In this document: positions 56,258-64,000 of the stretch, one piece after another
How the letters are laid out: every line of letters starts with the position of its first letter
Numbering within the stretch: position 1 is the first letter of the stretch
DNA from: Serripes groenlandicus
Lineage: Eukaryota; Mollusca; Bivalvia; Cardiida; Cardiidae
Length of the DNA stretch: 64,000 nt
Direction of reading: 5' to 3'
NCBI GenBank assembly: GCA_031761405.1
Contig: JASEVX010000001.1
Span: 21,980,211 to 22,044,210 of the forward strand
The notes under the pieces: model-generated
Database searches by the model: none
Told to the model about the DNA's origin: nothing
What the model saw: only the letters and a program-made list of their open reading frames with translations
Translations under genes and position numbers: made by a program

Positions 56258-57033
56258 GCCATTTTTATACGGCCATTTTGAAAAAACATATTGTATTATA
56301 GTTTTACCTGCGGCGTACGGGCGGGCGGCGTCCAGTATGTTGTCAGCTCAATAACTTAAGAAGCCTTTGTCCAATCATCACCAAATTTGGTCAGAATGTG
56401 TATTGGGATAATATCTCGGACAAGTTCGATAACTAGCCATATCGCTGTAGTCAATCGAGAGTTATCGCCCTTTAATTATAGACCAAAATTGGTCTTGTCA
56501 GCTCAATAACTTTAGAAGCCTTTGTCCAATCATCACCAAATTTAGTCAGAATATGTATTGACATAATATCTCGGACAAGTTTGATAACTAGCCATATCGC
56601 TTTAGTCAATCAAGAGTTATCGCCCTTTTATTAAAGAAATTACCTGCAATTGGGATTGTCAGCTCAATAACTTTAAAAGCCTTTGTCCAATCTTCACCAA
56701 ACTTATTCAGAATGTGTATTGGCATAATATCTCGGACAAGTTCGATAACTAGCCATATTGCTTAAAATTTATCTTGTCAGCTCAATAACTTTAGAAGCCT
56801 TTGTCCAATCATCACCAAATTTGGTCAGAATGTGTATTGGCATAATATCTTGGACGAGTTCGATAACTTACCACGTTATCTTAGTCACTACACACTTATG
56901 TCCCTCGAAATGGCCAAAACTGTACTAACAGTGTCTGCTCTCTAAATTTGCCTGATGTACAACCAATTATCACTATACTTAATTGGTCTCAAAAAAACAG
57001 GACGGGCGTATTTTGTGACATTTGGCGCTCTTG
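56258..57033 (+). mobile_element. Tandem-cored element (GTCAGCTCAATAACTT units) ending CTCTTG
   Basis: Leader TTTTTATACGGCCATTTTGA, then four units of roughly 120-165 bp (GTCAGCTCAATAACTTTAGA, TTTGTCCAATCATCACCAAA, ATATCTCGGACAAGTTCGAT, AACTAGCCATATCGCT). Ends GACGGGCGTATTTTGTGACA...GCGCTCTTG. The reverse-oriented relative at 60452-60856 shares the 5' and 3' ends. Confidence 0.7.
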
Positions 57034-58195
57034 TTGATGATAGATTGACTTCCCGCATATTATTGAGAAAGGCTCTTACAAGAATGGTTAAATTACAATA
57101 CATACAATACTTTATTTGTGATTATTATGTCGGACACTCTTTACCAGGGCATCATTGCACTTGCAAAGTACTTGAACCTGGCATTTGACAAAAGGAAAAA
57201 CATTTAAGCACGAAACTGTTTATTATATGTTTTTAGTAAAAGTACTTTGATCCATCAGGCCTTGTATAACTGAATAAAAATATTTTGATTTGTAATATCA
57301 TATATGTATTTATTGCTTGTATCCGTTCTAATATAACTATAACGTATTTCTTTATATACAACATGTGTAATATAACATGACTGAATTCTAGGAAAATGAC
57401 GTCACGTCAGCGTTTTGACGTCTTAACGCTAGTCACTTTGGTGCCAAAACCCGTAAATTTCAACTAAAAATATTGTAAACATTAAGTACATTTTTATCGA
57501 AATGCGCCTCATAAGTCACTTTATTTGATAATTAAAATATCTCATGAGTGTTTATTTATTATCACTTTTAATAAGTTTGTTAACTAGGCTGAATATGACC
57601 TCGGCAGATTATTGGCAGCATTGTTGTACGGTTTACTGACGAAATTAAAATAGTTTTTGAAAACCCAATTTACTTTTGGTGTCATGTCATGTGATAAAAA
57701 GAATCTGACATTCGTTGTCATTTCATAAAAAGTTTTTATTAAACTCGTCCAAGAAAGTAATAATTAAATACTTAAAAGCATATTTCATCATTTTTGTTTC
57801 CTTAATAGTTTGTAATACATTAATGGTGGAATGTATTTAAATAAATTAGTAAGTTGGCCCAAACAGTAACCTTTCTGACTAACAATACGTGTTAAGAAAT
57901 GAAATATTTTGGCATATTTATTAGGAAAACAAAAATGATGAAATACGCTCTGAAGTATTTAAGTATTACTTAGCGCTAAGTAAGGTTGGTGGAATTTGAC
58001 CCAGATCAGCAAGTACCCAGGCATATGCCAATGTGTACAATTTGTCAACAAAGGTATACAAAAAATGCTTTAAGATCTGAAGGCTGACTGACAGTGGAAA
58101 GGATTTTAATCCAAAAATGTCAATAAATATCATGCATGTGGATTATACTAGATAATTTGTGTTTCGGTATGACCAAAACGACTCGCCATAAGCAT
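57034..58195. other. Gene-free AT-rich stretch
   Basis: No exon recognised. TATTTATTATCACTTTTAATA near 57550 resembles 37058-37080, another short dispersed repeat. Nothing else identified. Confidence 0.5.
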
Positions 58196-58427
58196 TTAAC
58201 CCTTTCCCTCATATAGACGCTTTCTGATGCCTCTGAAAGCAGACGGCATTATGAAAACATAGTGACAAAAGAAGAAATTGCTCAAAACGAGCAATTTCTC
58301 CTTTTGCCACAATGTTTTCCAGTTTTAGTCATAGGTTATCCATTCAATTATAGAGATTTTCTATTTTTTGACAAAAATATGTTCAAAGTCTTCTTCTGCT
58401 GAATTGTCGTATGAGGGAAAGGGTTAA
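58196..58427. mobile_element. CTGCAG-family MITE
   Basis: TTAACCCTTTCCCTCATATA / ATGAGGGAAAGGGTTAA; hairpin AAATTGCTCAAAACGAGCAA. Its last 27 bp are part of the duplication below. Confidence 0.87.
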
Positions 58428-59112
58428 GGATTTCAAAATTGTCCCTACGGATTATGCCCAGTCCCCCTAACCCACCTGTGTGTGTACCCGATTTTCACCC
58501 AGGTACTCCCGCTGCAGATGGATACAATATGGAACCCTATCCTTAATTGTGTAAACAGAAGAGCAGAAATTGAACAACAATTTACCTTCGTGATACCTAA
58601 ACAGTTTTGCCGAGCTCCGGTAGCCGAGTCAGTAGCGACGCGGGCTATCAATCCAGGGGTTGTGAGTTTGAATCCCGGCTCGGTCAACTTTCTTTCCAAT
58701 GATTGACAAAAGTCAATGCGACATGCGTCATGCGTTTTCCACCAATAGGCTAAGTCTATGTTGAAAAAGCAGCCAGTTGCTTGGGAATATTGTTGTGTGG
58801 AATGATGGTGTGAGAAAACCAGGAAATGCATGAGTAGGTGAACTGGCCGCCGTTATATAACTGAGAAATTGTTAAAAAACAGCGTTAAACCCCAATCAAT
58901 CGACCTAAACAGTTTCAATAAAGTAGAGTAAAAGTTTAAATTAATTTCCCATTATATACAAAAACAGAATTGTCGTATGAGGGAAAGGGTTAAGGATTTC
59001 AAAATGGTCCCTACAGATTATGCCCAGTCCCCCTACCCCACCTGTGTATGTACTCGATTTTCACCCAGGTACTCGCGCTGCAGATGGATACAATATGGAA
59101 CCCTATCCTTAA
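58401..59112 (+). repeat. 146-bp direct duplication spanning a MITE end
   Basis: 58401-58546 and 58967-59112 are nearly identical (GAATTGTCGTATGAGGGAAA ... GGATACAATATGGAACCCTA). Both include the last 27 bp of the MITE plus 119 bp of flank; the second has no MITE body. Confidence 0.9.
58608..58902 (+). mobile_element. Full-length tRNA-derived SINE with 13-bp target duplication
   Basis: Head with GGTAGCCGAGTCAGTAGCGA and B box GAGTTTGAATCCC; body AAAGCAGCCAGTTGCTTGGG; tail GCGTTAAACCCCAATCAATC. Flanked by the perfect repeat ACCTAAACAGTTT (58595-58607, 58903-58915). Confidence 0.92.
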
Positions 59113-59172
59113 AGTTCCTGGGTCAAGTACAATGTTCTTCATTTCCATCAAATAAAGTTTGAAACTTGGTCA

Positions 59173-60209
59173 CAAGAGGGCCAAGATGACCCTAAATCGA
59201 TCACCTGATTGATAGTAAATTAGTAGAAATATCTGGGAAAAAGATCAAGGAGTGCAATTAGAACTTCAAAGAGTGAACACTTCTCAAGAAACAGCTTATA
59301 AGTAAAGGTCATTTATATCTTGAAATCTAACAAGAACTTCAATTAGAAATGAATTATTAAGTTTTGTCATTTTGCACCTTTCTTGATCTGTTTTTAATAT
59401 AAACCAATATGGCTTGAACAGTTTTTTTAGAGGGGCATTTAAGGATTCTTTCTACTGAATTATCTTGGAGTCTGACAAGCAGATTATGGAGGAAAAGGAT
59501 TTTAAAGTTTGGTCGTTTTACTCATGTTCTGATACATGTATGGTGAGTGTAAGGAACGACAACTCTGCGAAGGAGATTGCCCTTGCATAATACTCTGCCA
59601 AGTGTTACCTCCCTTAGACCATAAATCTAATAACCATATGTCATTTGAAGCAAAACGTTTAATTACTCCTTTTCTGATGCTGCTTGGTTGCTATGCCTTT
59701 CAACAAATCAATATGGCTTGACAAAGTATGTAGATGATCAATGAAAGAACATTTCTACAAAACTATCTTTAAATCAGACAAGCACTTTTATAAGGATGCT
59801 TTATTAAAGTATTGTCATTTTGCCCCTTTTTTGATGCCGCCTGACTGCCATGTTTTTCGACCAATCAGTATGGCTTGAACAATTTTTATAGAGGGTCACC
59901 CAAGGAACATTTCTACCAAATTATATTTGAATCTGACAGGCAGATTCGGAGGAGAAGATTTTTAAAGTTTGGACATTTTGTCCCCTTTCTGATGCCGCAG
60001 CAACCAAAGTTCTCAATGGAATTTAAATCTTTGAACAACTTTGAAAGAGGCCAACCAGAGGAACAGTCCTGGGATGTTTCACGAAAATTGTCCTTGGAGT
60101 TTAGGAGGAGTTGATGTTTAAAGCTAAAAGTTAACACCAGACGGACGACGGACGACGGACAAAAAGTGATCAGAATAGCTCACCTTCAGCCTTCGGCTAA
60201 GGTGATCTA
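59173..60209 (-). mobile_element. AGATCACC/hairpin-CTCTTG non-autonomous element
   Basis: The left end CAAGAGGGCCAAGATGACCC is the inverted 3' end. The right end, read on the minus strand, is TAGATCACCTTAGCCGAAGG with the hairpin partner CTTCGGC..AAGGTGAGCTATTCTGATC. The core shares about 250 bp with 61480-61730 in inverted orientation. An arm of the 26077 palindrome lies inside at 59539-59580. Confidence 0.7.
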
Positions 60210-60451
60210 AAAAGCTAGGTCACTAATCCGAATTTAAATATGTGTTTCAAGGAACATAGGACTGGTGTTGCCTGTTAATGTTGGATGGGTAATAAGTGAG
60301 AACATTTACGGACAAAAAAAAATGCAGGGGCCTAGTGGGACGACTCCAAAATTAAGCATGCTAGAGTAATGGTTCTTTTGCAATGCAAAACAAACCAACT
60401 TTGAAATTGATACATTGGAAATTAGAACACAATTTTAAATAAAATCTATAA

Positions 60452-60856
60452 CAAGAGTACCGCAAACGGTACATAATACGCCCGTCAGGAACTTCTTTGA
60501 CAAATATTCAAAGTCCAAAAAGGGGCATAACTCATTCAAATCCGAGGAAATGTGAACTTGATCTGTGACACATGATTACGAAGCCATTTACATAATTTCA
60601 GGTCAATAGCTCAAAGTATGTAGGAAAAAAGTGCGGAAAACCAATATTCTAAGTCCAAAAAGGGGCATAACTCATTCAAAAATTGACGAAATCCCAGGAA
60701 ATATGAACTTGATCTGTGACACATCACTACAAAGCCTTATACAAAATGTCAGCTCAATAGCTCAAAGTATGTAAGAAAAAGTGCAGAAAACCCAAACGGA
60801 CGGACATGACCATATTACCATAATACGTACCATTTTAAGAAACGGTCGTATAAAAA
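60452..60856 (-). mobile_element. Element with ACGGTAC hairpin and CAAGAG end
   Basis: Left end CAAGAGTACCGCAAACGGTAC is a 3' hairpin end in reverse; right end GAAACGGTCGTATAAAAA matches the leader at 56258 in reverse. Two tandem units carry AGTCCAAAAAGGGGCATAAC and GAACTTGATCTGTGACACAT. Confidence 0.72.
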
Positions 60857-61007
60857 TTAAGCTGCTTATTTTCCGTGTATTATTGCATTCTCCTAGTGAC
60901 CTAGTGTTTGGCCAATAATGGAACTCACCAAGACAAACAAAATTGCTTGAAAACTCGGACCTGTAGTGGATGAGAGTTATTTGATTGATTGTTTGGTGTT
61001 TTGCACT

Positions 61008-61380
61008 GCTTTCAACAATTTTAGCTAGAGCTTATGTCATGGAGAATTGTCCGTCGTTTTGTGTGTCTGTGAACCTTTTGCTTCAAACGACTTCTCCCTA
61101 ACCACTTGGCCAATTAGGATGAAGTTTCATAGGAAGCTTCCTCTCCATGTCCTCTCCAGAATGCCTTCAAATTGTTTGGATCCATGTAAAATTCTGATTT
61201 CTATGGGGAACCGAAAGAAAAAAATAGTGTAAACTTAAATAATCTTCTCCGACGAAAAATGTCAGGCCGATTTCCAAATAGTTTTGTAGAAATGTTCCTT
61301 AGGAGATCAGATTTCTTCAAGCCAAATTGATTGGACGAAAAACATGGCCGCCAGGGGGCGGGGCTATAGTGAAAACTTAA
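61008..61380 (+). mobile_element. Truncated AGCTCACC-type element
   Basis: Diverged start (TAGAGCTTATGTCATGG, TTGTCCGTCGTTTTGTGTGT), then ACCACTTGGCCAATTAGGAT, CTTCTCCGACGAAAAATGTC and CATGGCCGCCAGGGGGCGGG. No 3' hairpin before the next element begins at 61381. Confidence 0.6.
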
Positions 61381-62483
61381 CAAGAGGCCCATGAGGGCCT
61401 ATGCTCTACTGGCATTGATCTGGCTTGTTTCAAAAGGAACCAATATGTCACTTTTTGTCCGTCGTGCGTCAACTTTTAGCTTTAAACATCATCTCCTCCC
61501 AAACTCCAAGGACAATTTCCGTGAAACATCACAGGCCTGTTCCTCTGGTTGGCCTCTTTCAAAGTTGTTCAAAGATTTAAATTCCATTGAGAACTTTGGT
61601 TGCTGCGGCATCAGAAAGGGGGCAAAAGGTCCAAACTTTAAAAATCTTCTCCTCCGAATCTGCCTGTCAGATTCAAATATAATTTGGTAGAAATGTTCAT
61701 TGGGTGACCCTCTATAAAAATTGTTCAAGCCATACTGATTGGTCGAAAAACATGGCAGTCAGGCGGCATCAGAAAAGGGGCAAAATGACAAAATTTGAAA
61801 ATTCCATTTTTATGAAAGTGTTTGTCTGATTTTAAGAAAATATAATACGAATCTTACTGTAATGATCCTCTATTTAATTTGTTTAAGCCGTTTTGATTGG
61901 TTACATAATCATATCAACCAGGCGTCATCACAAAAAGGGTAAATTGAACTTTTAGCTACAAATGACAACCAACTCCTACCATTCCAATAGACCAATTTCC
62001 ACAAAACATCACAAGAATGTTCCTTTGGTGGTACTCTTTCAAAATTGTTCAAAGATTTAAATTCCTTTGAGAACTTTGGTTGCTGCGGCATCAGAAAGTG
62101 AGAAAAATACCCAAATTTTAAAATCCTTTTCCTACATAATCTACTTGTGCGATTGCAAGATAATTTGGTAGAAATGTTTCTTAAGTGACCCTCTAAATAA
62201 ACTGTTGAAGCCATATTGATTTCGTTGAAAAACAGGGCAGCAGGGCGGCATCAGGAAAGGTGCAAAATGACAAAAACTTTATAATTCCATTCTTATTAAA
62301 GTTCTTGTTAGATTTCAAGATATAAATGGCCTTTACTGATAAGCTGTTTCTTGAGAAGTGTCCACTCCTTTCAGTTTCATTTGCACTCCCTGATAACATT
62401 TTCCAGATATTCGCAGTTAAAAATATTTGCTACTAATTTACTATCAATTAGGTGATCGATTTAGGGCCATCTTGGCCCTCTTG
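61381..62483 (+). mobile_element. Element with hairpin ends on both sides
   Basis: Left end CAAGAGGCCCATGAGGGCCT and right end AGGGCCATCTTGGCCCTCTTG both look like hairpin-CTCTTG termini facing outwards. The interior has several units with CAAAGATTTAAATTCC..TGAGAACTTTGG and GGTAGAAATGTTC. It may be two elements joined tail to tail. Confidence 0.6.
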
Positions 62484-62968
62484 TTCATCAGATTCCTTCA
62501 AGTCATATTGATTGGCTATTTTGCCTTATATGGCTAAAGTGTATTTTGTAGAAATGGTCCTAGGGTGACCATCTATCAGATTCCTTCAAGCCATGTTGAT
62601 TGGTTGAAAACTATGTCTGCCAGGGGGCAGGACTATTTTGCCTTATTTAGCTATAGTGAAAACTTAAAAAATCTTCTCCGAAAGTGTCAGGCCGATTTTC
62701 CAATAATTCTGTAGAAATGTTCCTAGAGGCGACCCTCTATTAGATTCCTTCAAGCCATGTTGATTGGTCAAGAAACATGGCCATCAGGGGGAGGGGCTGC
62801 CTGGAGATTTAATTTTTGCCTAATGGCCGTGAAGCGATACTGGCCCTCTTGTTCAGTTATATCACAGCGCTTCCTGGGCAAGTTACCAGTACTACCGTTC
62901 TATTTATTCAGTCAGTTGTAATGCCAACCCCGAGTGCTACCATAACTACCTTTTCTGTCGAGACCGCT
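62484..62968 (+). mobile_element. Truncated hairpin-CTCTTG element plus SINE fragment
   Basis: 62484-62851 lacks a 5' end and finishes CGATACTGGCCCTCTTG. 62863-62968 is a reverse SINE fragment (GTTATATCACAGCGCTTCCT, AAGTTACCAGTACTACCGTT, GTCAGTTGTAATGCCAACCC). Confidence 0.65.
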
Positions 62969-63687
62969 TGCGGTCATCTCAAAATCAAGTAAGCAAAAGA
63001 CCTTGACATTGTGAACGTTTGTGCAAAGTTTCTTGGAAATCTTATGATGGATGGTTAAGATGCGGGCCGGACAAGCTTAAATGGGACAGACAGAATCGAC
63101 CAAACCTGTAGGCGACTAATAATTCTTGTCTAGAAGTATTTGCCCGATTTGAAAATAAATTGACACATATGTTCATTGGATTAATTTACCCACTACCAAG
63201 ATTGTTTAAATTATTTCGATCAGTTGAATAACTTGGCATTAGGAAATTAGGTCTTTTTTTCCTGTTAAGTTTGGTTGAAATTGACTTCACTGTATGAATA
63301 TTGGCGGATCTGTCGACACTGCATAAAAGGTGGTCTTGAATAGACACCCTACACTCTCAAATATATCATGAGCAGGTGCTCCGTTTAATTTGGTCCAACG
63401 AAATTGATCAGTGCTAGACAATATGGGCTCGCCATAATATAAATGGGTTATCTCCCCATTTTGTAAACGACAATTGGATTGGCCAATGCAAAGGTTATTC
63501 TGAAACAACCTGTATGAGGCAGTCATCAGATCTTTATAAATACTACCGAGAGAAGTTAAGGTATGGTTTTAATAAGATTGTAATTGGCCCGGAGTTTTAG
63601 ATGCTTGAACATAAAAATTCGGACAGACCCGAGTGATCACAATAGATCACCATACTTACAAGGGGCAAAAACGGCGAGCATATATGG
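62969..63687. other. Stretch with no recognised feature
   Basis: No exon or named repeat was recognised. The open frame at 63287-63526 (-) lacks splice context and family resemblance. 63615-63665 contains GAGTGATCACAATAGATCACCA, a possible hairpin-element end. Confidence 0.45.
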
Positions 63688-63913
63688 TTAACCCTTTCCA
63701 TCATATAAACGCTTTTTGAAGCCTCTGCAGCAGACGGCTTTTTGAACACAGTGACAAAAAGAAATTGCTCAAAACGAGCAATTTCTCCTTTTGCCACAAT
63801 GTTTTCCACTTTTATTCATAGGTTATCCATTCAATTATAGAGATTTTCTATTTTTTGACAAAATGTGTTCCAAGTCGTCTGCTGCAGAATTGTCGTATGA
63901 GGGAAAGGGTTAA
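63688..63913. mobile_element. CTGCAG-family MITE
   Basis: TTAACCCTTTCCATCATATA / ATGAGGGAAAGGGTTAA; hairpin AAATTGCTCAAAACGAGCAA. Complete copy. Confidence 0.87.
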
Positions 63914-64000
63914 TGTTGTTTTAGTCTGTATAACGGAATAACAATCAGGAAGCCACACGATTGCGCTCGGCACCAATTTTTAGATTACTGTTCATTCAAA

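Noticed and set aside
59875..60114. 79-codon open frame with a near-identical partner at 61489-61728 on the other strand
   Set aside because: Both lie in inverted copies of the same non-coding element. The similarity is explained by the repeat, and there is no start context or domain.
63597..63809. Recurring peptide frames (for example AKGEIARFEQFL) seen at many sites on the minus strand
   Set aside because: They are translations of the CTGCAG-family MITE, interrupted differently in each copy; no selection for coding is visible.

Overview
The window is eukaryotic nuclear DNA: AT-rich, gene-poor, with intron-containing genes and a very high load of short interspersed repeats. The repeat types (tRNA-headed SINEs with TCAA-type tails, TTAA-flanked palindromic MITEs, and non-autonomous elements that start near AGCTCACCTG and end in a hairpin plus CTCTTG) suggest a bivalve mollusc. 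The species cannot be fixed from the sequence.

Layout. 1-27 kb is almost entirely repeats. It holds one probable terminal coding exon (3107-3312), a 16-copy 53-bp satellite (1893-2744), a 729-bp fold-back element (10337-11065), a 1.8-kb inverted-repeat element (19854-21642) and a 200-N assembly gap (21975-22174). At 27.7-29.0 kb is an intact single-exon gene for a PGAP4/TMEM246-like Golgi GalNAc-transferase (+). 29-35.9 kb is densely nested mobile elements, including SINE-in-SINE and SINE-in-MITE-in-larger-element. 36.0-42.3 kb is a four-exon LRRC14-like leucine-rich repeat gene (-). 313 bp away, in divergent orientation, an eight-exon gene (+, 42590-55807) encodes a 350-residue protein that looks like a small beta-propeller of unknown function. 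Its 1,053-nt coding sequence is spread over 13 kb because its introns are full of repeats. 56-64 kb is repeats only.

The two divergent genes probably share one promoter region. The PGAP4-like gene stands alone. No operon, CRISPR array, plausible functional tRNA/rRNA gene or viral gene was seen.

Most unusual signals: (1) the start of exon 3 of the propeller gene, with its splice acceptor, is repeated six more times in a ~185-bp tandem array in the preceding intron, each copy fused to half of a MITE; (2) a MITE in intron 5 carries a fragment of exon 6; (3) the central hairpin of this MITE family shows paired (compensating) base changes between copies; (4) the 53-bp satellite starts exactly at the end of a different MITE.
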